A model generated the notes under the pieces. That model was not told the DNA's origin, searched no databases, and saw only the letters and a list, made by a program, of their open reading frames with translations. Positions 9,735 through 21,310 of a DNA stretch of 64,000 bases are shown piece after piece; position 1 is the first letter of the stretch, and the number at the start of each line of letters is the position of its first letter. The position numbers and the translations under genes were made by a program. The DNA is from Pratylenchus scribneri (Eukaryota; Nematoda; Chromadorea; Rhabditida; Pratylenchidae): the NCBI GenBank assembly GCA_030063045.1, contig JAQSEB010000173.1, positions 744,001-808,000 on the forward strand, given 5' to 3'.

Positions 9735-9945
9735 CACTTATACGGTTTCTATCCCTTTTTTGAAAAGTGTTTGGCCCCCTTTGGTTTTAGGGATTTGGTT
9801 AGGGTTTAGGTTTAGGATACTCGTAAGATGATTCTTACCTCAACCTCCTAACCCAACCCTGATTGACCCTAACCCGCCGAAATATGACAAACCAAAATGG
9901 GACCAAGCACTTGAAAAAAGGGGACACAAACCATATAAGTAAGTA
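9735..9945. mobile_element. Short foldback with TTAGGG-like arms
   Basis: The left end ACTTATACGGTTTCTATCCC and right end ACAAACCATATAAGT are imperfect inverted repeats about 55 bp long. The middle carries TTAGGGTTTAGG on one side and CCTAACCC on the other. It lies directly after exon 3 of the retropepsin-like gene. Confidence 0.55.
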
Positions 9946-11190
9946 CCGAATTTTTCATTGTAAATTAATAATTCGAAATACTGAAAAAATTTTAGTGAGT
10001 GCGGATGGAGAAATGTGCACAGATGCCGACAGATGATTTAATGAAAGAGGAAATATTCAGAAAGAATTATATTAATTTATTTGTTTTGATCATCAAAATT
10101 TCCTCTATTTATTTGTTTTGATCATAAAATTACTTCTGACATTTTGCATTATAAAAAATTTAATCAAATGTGTTGCACTATACGATGGAAATTGATTTAA
10201 TTTCTGCAAAAAATTTCAAAAAAACGTCGAAAAAGTCATTGGGCTCCTTTTTAAAACGTTTCCAATAACCTAAAAGTACAATTTTAAACTAGAATTGGAC
10301 CTAGGTCCCAGAACGGGCCGTGGAGCTAAAACATAGAAGGACCCTCCCTATGGGATATGGGTTTTTTATTCAACCGCAATAATACGCTACCCCCGTCCCC
10401 GGAAATCCGGCCCCTGGGCTACGAGGTCTAACCATAATTTAAACACAAGCTCTAATAAGTCGTTATGGATTTGGCCTTAAAAAGTTTGGCCAATTTTCAA
10501 AAAAAACCTTATCTATGTTGTGTAGTGAAATTTAGAGGACCTTCTGGGACTGGGAAGATCCAACTACTAGTTAAGAGCAGTACAGAAATGGAAGGAATGA
10601 AAAGTCGCTGCGCAGCAACAAACGCGCTGCGCAGCAGAGAGGCAAGCACAAATTCATCGCATTTCGCATCATCGACTGTTTTTCCAAGCAACAGAGGATG
10701 AGAAATGGGAAGATCTTCTCAGCACCAGCAAAATTGGACGGGGGGATGAAGAGTGACCTTCCAAAGTCATGCTCCTCCTCTCTTCCTCTGATGCTCTTCT
10801 TCTTCGTCCCTCGGACAGTCCATTGCCTTCCCCACACCTTCCACCACCACTTTTTTTGCGCATCCCGGCCTTTTCTAAACACACATACGGAAAATTCCTC
10901 TGCGCACATTTTACTAAATTCAATGTTCCGCACAAAACTAAACGCAAATTTAATCCAAAATCTGCTTAATTCTATAAAAATAGTTTAAAAAATAATGCGA
11001 TACTAGCTCAGGTAAAATAATCAACAACAATCATGCTAAATATGCAAAAAGTTTTATTTTAATTCTGATTTTTAATTCTGATTTTATTCTTATTATGAAT
11101 TTTAATTCCGATTTTTCTTATTTTTAAATTCTGATTTTGTTACTTTCCTTGGGGGGCGGAGGGGGGGCAAGAAGATTATCAGCAGCAGGG
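9946..11190. other. Intergenic sequence
   Basis: No supported gene. Two copies of the palindrome GCTGCGCAGC lie close together near 10607-10640. AATTCTGATTTT repeats near 11060-11130 resemble the monomer of the array at 15040-15860. G-rich sequence follows at 11150-11190. Confidence 0.4.
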
Positions 11191-12823
11191 GGGCAAGACC
11201 TATAATTTATAATAGGATGAATAAGAAGATGATGATGGTCTTCTTCGTATCATCATTATCCTCATCTTCAACATCTTGTTCATCTTCATCATCATCTTCA
11301 TCATTATTATCATCTTCATTATCTTTCATCATCATCTCATTTTCATCATCTTCATCCTCATCATCATCTTCATCATCCTCATTCTACTTCTTCATCATCC
11401 TCTTCTTCATCTTCATCATCATCCTCATCATCATTATTGTCATCATCTCATCATCTTCATCTTAATCATCCTCTCATCTTCATCACCCTCTCATTCTCGT
11501 CTTCATCATCATCATTATCCTTATCTTCTTCATCATCATCATTATCCTTATCTTCTCATCATCTTCATCTTCCTCTCAACCTCATCTTCATCATCCTCTC
11601 ATTCTCGACTTCATCATCATCATTATCCTCATCTTCATCATCTTCTTCATCATCATCATTATCCTCATCTTCATCATCTTCTTCATCTTCCTCTCAACCT
11701 CATCTTCATCATCCTCTCATTTTCGACTGCATCATCATCATTATCCTCATCTTCATCATCTTCTTCATCATCATCACTATCGTCATCTTCATCATCTTCC
11801 TCTCAACCTCATCTTCATCATCTTCTTCATCATCATCATTATCCTCATGTTCATCATCTTCTTCATCTTCCTCTCAACCTCATCTTCATCACCCTCTCAT
11901 TCTCGTCTTCATCATCATCATTATCCTTATCTTCTTCATCATCATCATTATCCTTATCTTCTCATCATCTTCATCTTCCTCTCAACCTCATCTTCATCAT
12001 CTTCTTCATCATCATCATTATCCTCTTCTTCATCATCTTCTTCATCTTCCTCTCAACCTCATCTTCATCACCCTCTCATTCTCGTCTTCATCATCATCAT
12101 TATCCTTATCTTCTTCATCATCATCATTATCCTTATCTTCTCATCATCTTCATCTTCCTCTCAACCTCATCTTCATCATCTTCTTCATCATCATCATTAT
12201 CCTCTTCTTCATCATCTTCTTCATCTTCCTCTCAACCTCATCTTCATCATCCTCTCATTCTCGACTTCATCATCATCATTATCCTCATCATCATCTTCTT
12301 CATCATCGTCATTATCCTTATCTTCTCATCATCTTCATCTTCCTCTCAACCTCATCTTCATCATCCTCTCATTCTCGACTTCATCATCATCATTATCCTC
12401 ATCTTCATCATCTTCTTCATCATCATCATTATCCTCATCTTCATCATCTTCTTCATCTTCCTCTCAACCTCATTTTCAACATCCTCTCATTTCGACTTCA
12501 TTATCATCATTATCCTCATTTCATCATCTTGTTCATATTCATTATCATTTTCATCATTATTATTATCTTCATCCTCATTATTTTCTCATCTTCATCATCT
12601 TCTTCATCATCGTCATTATCCTTATCTTCTCATCATCTTCATCTTCCTCTCAACCTCATCTTCATCATCCTCTCATTCTCGACTTCATCATCATCATCAT
12701 CGTCATCTTCATCATCGTCATCTTCATCATTATCCCCATCTTCACCATCTTCTTCATCCTCATCATTTTTTTCATCATCTTCATCATCTTAATCATCCTA
12801 TTATATATTATAGGTCTTGTCGC
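11191..12823. repeat. TCATC/CTTCATC minisatellite enclosed by inverted repeats
   Basis: The plus strand from 11230 to 12790 is almost purely pyrimidine-plus-A, made of TCATCATCATTATCC, CATCTTCATCATCTTCTTC and CTCTCAACCTCATCTTC blocks in a higher-order pattern of roughly 120 bp. It begins next to CAAGACCTATAATTTATAAT and ends next to the near-exact complement ATATATTATAGGTCTTG; G-rich sequence on the left and CCCC on the right extend the symmetry. All three plus frames stay open for hundreds of codons (poly-Ser, His/Leu, Ile/Phe), which is an artefact of the repeat and not a protein. Confidence 0.8.
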
Positions 12824-13529
12824 CCCTCCCCGAAAAAACAGGATGCATCAATATTTTTTCCTTTTTGCATAAATAAATCATTTAAAAAATTAAGAAAAGT
12901 TAATTGATAAGATGCTTTATTGCTATGCTTGAATGCTAATTTATCTGTAAAATGCTTAATTTAACTTTTATCCACAAATAATATTAGTGCAATTTGCTTA
13001 TTTTTAATATTGTAAATTATTTGTAAAAATCATAGATTAGATGATGTCTAATCAAAAATCTAATGTCAAATTCGTGATCAGCGCCCCAAATTACCCTTAG
13101 AAAGTTGCATCCCGAAATAATAAAACAATTTTTAATTTGGGACCCCTTTTCTTTACATTTGCCTTTAAAAATACATAACGCCAAAGATAATTTAAACAAT
13201 ATTTTTTGGGGACAAACCAACAAAAAATTATATATAGGATAGAAATTTTCCGGCTTCATAATCCAATAAATCGGAGTTCGGGGATTTTTGCACATCCGCA
13301 TTCATTTTCCATTGTATTCTATACAATAAAATTTTTTCACCTTTTATGAAAAATTCGTACAAACATTTTTTATTTCACCTCCATATACCATATTTGGAAA
13401 TGTTGATCCTGTCCTGTGTAATTTATTTATTTTTTGCTAATTATATATAATATAAAAAGCTTTGCGCCAACGTTTTGGCCTATAATAAGGGTCCGGATGA
13501 GAGTTGGGAGATGGGGTCTCGATAAATGC
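12824..13529. other. Intergenic sequence
   Basis: AT-rich sequence without a recognised gene, RNA or repeat. A 94-codon minus-strand frame at 13017-13301 has no domain and is not called. Confidence 0.4.
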
Positions 13530-14214
13530 GCATTACGACAATTGGGGATCAGCAATTGGGGACGCGACAATTGGGGACGACAATTAGGGACGACAATTGG
13601 GGATGCGACAATTGGGGACGACGATTGGGGACGACAATTGGGGATGCGACAATTGGGGATTGTTTTTTTTTTTTGAAAAAACAAAGAAAAAATTAGTGAA
13701 ATCAAGCTAATAATGGATCATTCAATGCTTCTCTATGGGTTTGCTTGAATATGTAAAAAATTTTGCACGACAAACATTTGAAAATCACAAAAGTCTCTTT
13801 ATGAATAAAAACGTAAATTTTTTGCCGAAATTATACATAAAAGACACGTCTTACTTCTTTAAAATTCTTTTCTGCTTCAACCCCTAACCCTATTCTAACC
13901 CCTAACTATAAATCCTAAGCTGGAAATCTACTTAATCCTAGCTATAGGAAAATAAAAATTGCAACTTTTTTTGAATTTTATTTTGAAACCGATAGCAAAT
14001 TACAAAATCGATAAGCATTGAATGCCCTATTATTAGCTTGATTTCACTAATTTTTTCTCTGTTTTTTCAAAAAAAAAAAACAATCCCCAATTGTCGCATC
14101 CCCAATTGTCGTCCCCAATCGTCGTCCCCAAATGTCGCATCCCCAAATGTCGTCCCTAATTGTCGTCCCCAATTGTCGCGTCCCCAATTGCTGATCCCCA
14201 ATTGTCGTACAGCC
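13530..14214. mobile_element. Mutator-type foldback, 685 bp
   Basis: Arms of about 190 bp, made of repeated GACAATTGGGGA units, pair across a 300 bp AT-rich centre. They continue into AAATTAGTGAAATCAAGC on one side and its complement on the other. The element is flanked by GATAAATGC at 13521-13529 and 14215-14223, a 9 bp duplication. Long inverted repeats with 9 bp duplications are typical of Mutator-like elements. Mirror-image ORFs in the two arms are artefacts. Confidence 0.75.
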
Positions 14215-14597
14215 GATAAATGCATCAGGGATTTTTTACTTTAAAATTACATATTTTTCCTAATAAATTAAAACCGATTTTGCTTCCAATACCAAGTACC
14301 AACTCAATATTCATCCTTTGAGAACTAAAGTCTCAAATTAGCCTTAAGGCAATAAGTAAATTTAGCCAGATGGGAAATTGTCCTTGATTTTATCCAATTT
14401 TTACCATTCTTAATAATCCATGCCAATGCCGATTTCCGACTTTTACCATGAATAGGTCACATGTGTTAATTGCGGGATATTCTTATAAAATTGGCCTATA
14501 TGATTGAAACAAGTTCATATTTGTTTTAAATTAAAAATTACCCCTGAAAAACATTTTCATTTGGAAAATTTTGATCATGCAAAAATGAAGATTCAAT
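14215..14597. other. Intergenic sequence with a dispersed repeat
   Basis: The stretch around 14440-14520 (GAATAGGTCACATGTGTTAA, then ATATGATTGAAA) has relatives near 24400 and 26620 in introns of the seven-exon gene. Confidence 0.35.
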
Positions 14598-14801
14598 ATG
14601 TTCTTAATCCTCTCCGTCCTTCTCTGTTCCTTCACCTCTGTTTTTCATTCCCATTTTGATCCCAAAAATACACACGCCCGCGCAAGGCTCAGGTCAGCTG
14701 CCCCAAATGCGCGAAAGGGGCCCTATTATCTGTCCCCGCGAAAATCCCTCTCATCCATCCCCAATCGTCCACAAAAATGTTCAATTTTCCAACCGGTATA
14801 A
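14598..14801 (+). CDS. Possible small secreted peptide
   Basis: A 67-codon frame starts MFLILSVLLCSFTSVFHS, a good signal-peptide-like leader (hydrophobic core at residues 2-14, then a polar stretch). The rest is basic and Pro/Ser-rich with one Cys near the end (PQKCSIFQPV). It could be an exon of a longer gene, since GGTCAGCTGCC follows a possible donor-like site. No family is recognised, and chance occurrence cannot be excluded. Confidence 0.3.
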   Translation: MFLILSVLLCSFTSVFHSHFDPKNTHARARLRSAAPNARKGPYYLSPRKSLSSIPNRPQKCSIFQPV

Positions 14802-15039
14802 TGCATAATGCTGTTACTTTGAAGCATAACAAGCACACACAAATTGAGGGAGAATATGAGCCGCCTTATTTTGTTTTGTATGTGTGTGTTGTTCAGCAGC
14901 AACTCAATTCACCCAAAAAAGAACCAACTTCGCTCGCCTCCTAACCTTTTAGCTTTTACTACTTCCATAGCTTCAAAAACGGTCCCTTTTCTGTGCGAAA
15001 GTAAATATTAAATAGAGAATTAAAAATCAGATTTTCCTC

Positions 15040-15860
15040 TAATGTATTTGTGTTTTCGCTAAATTTTGTTTTTTGTGTTTTCGCTTAATTCTGATTTTTG
15101 TGTTTTCGCTTAATTCTGATTTTTGTTTTTTCGCTTAATTCTGATTTTTGTGTTTTCGCTTAATTCCGATTTTTATTTTTCCGCTTAATTCTGATATTTG
15201 TGTTTTTAGTCTAATTCTGATTTTTGTGTTTTTAGTCTAATTCTGATTTTTTGTGTTTTTAGTCTAATTCTGATTTTTGTGTTTTTAGTCTAATTCTGAT
15301 TTTTGTGTTTTCGCTTAATTCTGATTTTTGTGTTTTTAGTCTAATTCTGATTTTTTGTGTTTTTAGTCTAATTCTGATTTTTGTGTTTTCGCTTAATTCT
15401 GATTTTTCTGTTTTTAGTCTAATTCTGATTTTTGTGTTTTTAGTCTAATTCTGATTTTTGTGTTTTCGCTTAATTCTGATTTTTGTGTTTTCGCTTAATT
15501 CTGATTTTTGTGTTTTTAGTCTAATTCTGATTTTTGTGTTTTCGCTTAATTCTGATTTTTGTTTTTTCGCTTAATTCTGATTTTTGTGTTTTCGCTTAAT
15601 TCTGATTTTTGTTTTTTCGCTTAATTCTGATATTTGTGTTTTTAGTCTAATTCTGATTTTTGTGTTTTCGCTTAATTCTGATTTTTGTGTTTTTAGTCTA
15701 ATTCTGATTTTTGTGTTTTTAGTTTAATTCTGATTTTTGTGTTTTTAGTCTAATTCTGATTTTTGTGTTTTCGCTTAATTCTGATTTTTGTGTTTTCTGC
15801 AATTCTGATTTTTGTGTTTTCTCCTAATTCTGATTTTTGTGTTTTTAGTCTAATTCGAAC
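15040..15860 (+). repeat. 25-27 bp tandem array of two interleaved monomer types
   Basis: About 31 units. All share AATTCTGATTTTTGTG; one type continues TTTTCGCTT and the other TTTTTAGTCT. The two types are mixed along the array rather than forming two blocks, and a few variant units (TTTTCTGC, TTTTCTCC) occur near the right end. No coding content. Confidence 0.9.
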
Positions 15861-17964
15861 AAAAACTTATATTTTATTAACAATCATCTTAATTAATTTT
15901 TTCCCTTGAAGGGATATATAAAAATATATGGATAAAAATGAGGAAAATAGAGAAGATTCACCTTTCACATTGGCTTCCCCAAGCCACCATTACCATTATT
16001 TTCGCCCATTCCTCCACCGAAAAACACTCTTCCTAATTTTGCCCCTTTTAGCTTTTCTTCCTCTCCAAATCCCCTCAACAAGTATAGACGAAGAAGACGG
16101 ACGGTCCATCCTCTTCTTGCCCTCTTTTTTTTTGTTCTTCCTCCAAATCCCAACAGCGAAAATCCCCCTATTCAAAGAATTCATGAAGAAAAAATGTTCA
16201 CCTTGCGCAGCATCAGCAAATTGCCCTCTTCCATTTTACGAGCATCCCTGAAAATTGCCATCCGCAATTTTTCACTGACCACTTTCGGTTGAGCTCTTTC
16301 TTTTGCAATCAAGCCTTATGTATAAAGCGATGTTATTTTTGTATTTATTTAATATATAAAATAAATATTTTTATTGTACAAATTTATATATTTTTATTAC
16401 ATTTTCTAGGAATTTTTCATCGCACTTTTACATTATTGCCTAATAAAATCGCATGAATTCCTCCCCAACTTTCCTTACACCACGCCCAAATCATTGAAAA
16501 GGCCAAACGCAAACTTCCGCGCAGCAGAAAAACATATCAAACATACCCAATTTTCCCCTTCATTTGCTCACCCCATTTCCTTTCGATTGCTCAAGGCGTT
16601 GGGGGCGCCATCGAGATGGATAGCTTCCCTTCAATTGTCCCGTCTCAGCTCTCTCTTGGGCTCTTCGGGCGCGCAAAATTTCGCATAAAAAATGGGAAGC
16701 AAATTTTTTTGTATGTCCTTGGCAAATTCTCGCCAATCCAATTCGAGGCCAAAATGGCGTCGGTTTGACGATCTTTTTTTTTATAAATTACCGCCTAAAT
16801 TTTCCGTTTTATGAGGAATAACAGAGCACAACTGTGCTTCCGTTCATTTTATTCACTCAATTCTATATTCAAGGTCTTCGTCCCATATTAATGTGTATGA
16901 AAATGAGAGTCCTCCTTTCTATGCATTTTTCCTAGTTAATCGAAAACACATTTTCTTAGTTAAACAAAAACACATTTTTCTTAGTTAATCGAAACACAAT
17001 TTATGATTTATAAAATAACCTAATAATTTTGTTTTTTTCTTAAAAATATAATTTTTAAATTGTTAAAAATATTATTTATTGAATCAAAATTATTCAACAT
17101 TTAATTAAATCCAATTACCCCTCGACAAATTATATAATTCCCCTCAATTTTATATGGAATATATTGTGTAATTTTCGTGCTCAAAAATATGCGCCCACCT
17201 TTGTATTTGTACTATCCTTTAACACCGACAAATTATTCAGTCCAAAAAACCAACTGAATGTGCTTTTTCAAATTTTCGCTACTGGTTTTGGTTTCTGGTG
17301 AACAAGTTTCAAACAAAATTAAAGAAAATAGATACAATTTCAATTCCCCAACCTATAGAAGGTTTATGAATTTGAGCGATTGTTATGACAGATCCAATTT
17401 TTTGATTATTTTTATTTTAATCTTTAAAAAGCAGAAAATACTCTTAAATATGATATATGTAAAATAAAATTCATTTAAGAAATTTACTTAACGAAATTTA
17501 CAATATAAAGTGTCAGTTTTAATTCGAAATAGGGATAAGCTGTTAAAATTAAAACAAAAAAAACTAAAAAATTAAGCAAAACATAAAATTCAGATGACTA
17601 TCAATAGCCAAAATGAATGTAAAAGCGCAATTAGAATTTTTGCTTTATTAAATTATAATTTAAAAGTAAAACCAATTCAATCATTTAAAATTTCGGGCTA
17701 TAAATTTCCATTACTCCAGAAAATTCCCCTACAATTTTGTACCTTTTAGTTTTAATTTCATTATCTTAAAATAGTTTCCCAAAAAGGAATTATATATGAA
17801 AGCAACAAACAAAACATTCTCTTAAATCACAGTTTCCTTTATATAATTTTGGCCAAAATTTAGTGCAGAGAAGAATAAGCAAATTCCCCCTCATTTGCCC
17901 CATAAATATGTATTTCCAATTCCAGAGTATTCCTCCTCAATTAGCCTAAAAAGAGCCCCACAAT
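15861..17964. other. Intergenic stretch
   Basis: No supported gene. A pyrimidine-rich 107-codon frame at 15928-16251 and a 64-codon frame at 16494-16688 lack domains. A three-unit repeat of TTAGTTAATCGAAAACACA type occurs near 16930-17000. The rest is AT-rich. Confidence 0.4.
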
Positions 17965-18801
17965 CAGTGTTTTCATGATACCAAAATTTTCAATATGATA
18001 TGATAGTGATATGATAGTCAAAACGATATCATTCAAAATGATATGATATGATAATGATAGTGACAATTATCACTATCATATCACTATCATATCATTATCA
18101 TATCATATTAGCACTATCATTATCATATCATTTTTCTATCATTATCATTTAGAAAAAACCGAGAAAAATATATTACAAAATCGTCAAAAATTTTTTATAC
18201 CGACATTTCAACAAAATTTTCTTTCCAAATTAAATAATTTTCATTTATTAGATAAATAAGTTTATTTGGATTTCATTTTTTAAAATAATATTGGCTAAAA
18301 AAACTTTCTACCGGAATGTTTGAAGAAATTTGAATAAATATTTAAGGTCAATATAAAATTTCCCAATCCTTCCAGAAGCTTCCAATGCAAAAATTTTTTT
18401 TTAAATTTTAAATTATTTAAATTTTGGATTTTTTAAATTTAATTCAGAATCGTATATGAAAAATTCATTAATGAATATTTAAGAAAGAGAGTTTCATAAG
18501 AAAAAATTAGATTGCTTAAAATGCCAATAAAGGTCCAGGAATAATAATTTAGTCAAAAATTGGAAAAATTTTTTGGAAATTCTTTGAAAAATGGACAAAA
18601 TTTTAAAAAATTTTTTGAAAATTGCCTGATTTCAACTATCATGATACTATCATGATAGTATCACTTTTTTATGATATAAAATTTCTCAAAATGATATGAT
18701 ACTGATATGATAGTCAAAGTGCTATCATATCACTATCATATCATTATCATATCACTATCATATCATTATCATATCATATTAGCACTATCATGAAAACACT
18801 G
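17965..18801. mobile_element. hAT-type MITE with ATGATATGATAG repeats, 837 bp
   Basis: Ends CAGTGTTTTCATGAT and ATCATGAAAACACTG are exact inverted repeats. They are flanked by perfect 8 bp duplications CCCACAAT at 17957-17964 and 18802-18809. Runs of TGATATGATAGTGATATGAT fill both subterminal regions. The AT-rich middle encodes nothing. CAGTG ends with an 8 bp duplication are diagnostic of hAT. Confidence 0.9.
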
Positions 18802-21310
18802 CCCACAATTCCCCTTTTATGCAAAAAGACAATTCCTTGTAATATTTTGTCCAAGGGGATAACCAAATTATGTCGTCCATCCATACAGCAACATTACAAG
18901 CCAAAAAGCACGTTTTCAGCCAAAAACATGAGGAGAAAATCAAAGGAGACCGCCGGCGATTGGTGCTTGGCATATTGTTTCCCCCAATTTTCTCCGTCCT
19001 CTTTCCCTAACAAGTCGATTGTCCAATTTTGGGCCATCGGGCCATCAACCGGTGGAAAAGAAGACTTGAATGAAGAAGAGAGGTTGGCCCAATTTTCCTC
19101 CGGCGAATCAAGGGGCTTATGTTAATATTGAAGGAGGAAATGATGGCCATTACAACATTTTTGCATTGTAATTTTTGGTAATCATGTGCATAATTTGGGT
19201 GTCCTCTCCTATGTCCCTCTTCATGTTGAATTGCCCAATTCACTCCCCTCCAAAAATTGTTATTTTTATTGTCAATTGAAAATTTTTGCATCATCAAATT
19301 GCCTTATAGGAATTGGCCTCGAATCTTTCTACTATAAACTTTACCGAAAAATAAAAATAAATCCACAAAAAACTATGCTCTGGATATTCTTCAAGGGTAC
19401 AGACTTCTCTAAAATTTTTGTCTTATTAATCCATATATAGCGTTTGCATTGCTTAGTATCTATTAATTAAAATTAAATACTCACAATTTCCTTTACAATT
19501 GCGATATTTACAATTCCTCTATCTTCACAGCTAACCAAAATTTAAGGCTCACGAAATATTGCGATATAAAATGCCTAGCTAAACTTAGGATTCATCCAGC
19601 CCTTAAAATTAACCCTAAATTTTAATCTTTTATCATATTAAATTATTTTATCTTTTTTTGGAATGGATGCTGCAATATTTTTTGGTCCAAAAATTCGCCA
19701 TATTTCTTCTTATCATCTCTTTTAATAATAATAATTTGCATAAGAAGCTTCCGATCTCCTCTGCGCGATCCTAGAGCTCTTTCCACTGGCATCATATGAA
19801 ATATCCTAGTTGGCTCAATTATTTGGCCTTTTTCTGGCATTTTTTCCACAATTCTAAACAATTTTCCCCTTATATATTAAAAAAATCAATTTACTATTAA
19901 TTTTCTTGCGCAATTTGGACTTTCCCTTTTTCAATTAAAAAGATCAAACAATATCAAAAAAAAGACAAAGGAAATTATTGTCTCCCTCTCAAATGGATTA
20001 TTCTTCCCGTTCAATCGGCGAAAGCAAAAAAAAAGTCTATCCATCGATGGTCGGTCCACTCTTCACAAATGAAGGGACCCTCCGGCTCCCCTCTTCAATT
20101 TCCCCCCTTTCAATTCACTCAAAAGTCCTCCGTTTCCATTTTCCCATTATTTATTTTATTCATTCATTCCCATCGGCCCCCTCTTTTTGTCGCTGATTTT
20201 CGCCTCATCGTCCCAAAAAGCATTCACTCTCAATCACTTGATTTCGATTCATTGGACTTAATCGAGTCGAGTGTGGGTGGGTGGTGTGGACTTTGGTGAT
20301 GATGAATAAGAATGAGACAATGGGGCATGAGGGTGGGCGATGATGATGATGAGAAGGATGAATGGGGGAAATTGATCGAAAAATGGATTTTTCTGTTCGA
20401 ATTCGAAATTAATTAAAAAATTGAGATATGATACCATTGATTGAGAATTTGCTAATATTATTTTTGGCCCAAAGCTCATGGAGATAATAATTAATCCCGG
20501 AAAAATGCCCTTCTTTCGAAGTTTCCTCTATAAAATATATATAAATTTTTTAACCACGATATAATTTGGGCCCTTTCATTCATCGAAAATTCGGCTTATT
20601 CATACTCCAAGGCTTACTTCTTTCTAATTTTGATTATAAAAACAAATTATTGATGCCATTTTTAAAGGAAATTCAGGCATTTTTAAACAAATGGTCTAAT
20701 TCTTATTTAATTTAATTACTTTCTCGCTGAGATATTGGCCAAAACTGCCCCTAAATGAAATGTACTCAATTGTCCTTTATTCAATAAAGGGATGGAACTA
20801 TTTGTCCCGTTGAATTGAATGAAATTCTCACGAATCATGACGATTCACGGTGATGACTAATAACATAAAAGCAGTCCGCACTCTGCTCTTTAAGCCTTTA
20901 TTGACCGGGGAGAATGGTGGACTCTGTTTCGATGGGGGCACGGAATATAGATTTTTTCCATATCGATGAAAATCGATCAAAATATTTATAAATGGGATAA
21001 TTCATAATTTTATTATTTTTTTGTTAAAATTAAAATTCAGTATTTTGTGTAAAAATAATTTAAAAATTTTAAACATAAATTTAACCCAAATTCGTGTTCC
21101 CACCAAAAGCTCGAGAATTTCACAAATTTAATATATTTTTTTTAAAATTAATAAAAATAATATTTAAGAAAAAATAAATCAAAGAAATAATTAAATGCGA
21201 CAAAAAACAACGAACAAAATAAATTCATAAAATTAATTCAACGGCTGCACAAAATACACTGCAAAACCAATTTTGCCCCATTTTTTGCCCCATTTCAAGA
21301 AATTCTTGCA
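18802..21310. other. Intergenic stretch upstream of the secreted-protein gene
   Basis: Several open frames of 60-110 codons (18790-19125, 19978-20196, 20069-20299) have no domain, no splice support and a biased composition. No promoter element was identified with confidence. Confidence 0.35.

Noticed and set aside
9780..9900. TTAGGGTTTAGG / CCTAACCC sequences as telomere remnants
   Set aside because: They are too short, interrupted and arranged as the two arms of a small foldback element.
11217..12907. Very long open frames (up to 543 codons) in all plus-strand frames
   Set aside because: They are produced by a TCATC/CTTCATC minisatellite that contains no stop in any plus frame; composition is pure Ser, His/Leu or Ile/Phe.
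13427..14244. Mirror-image frames (PNCRPQSSSP, DNWGRQLG types)
   Set aside because: They lie in the two arms of a foldback transposon and are nearly identical on opposite strands because the arms are inverted copies.
15928..16251. 107-codon frame preceded by a TATAAAAATATATGG sequence
   Set aside because: Pyrimidine-rich composition and no domain; TATA-like words are common in this AT-rich DNA.
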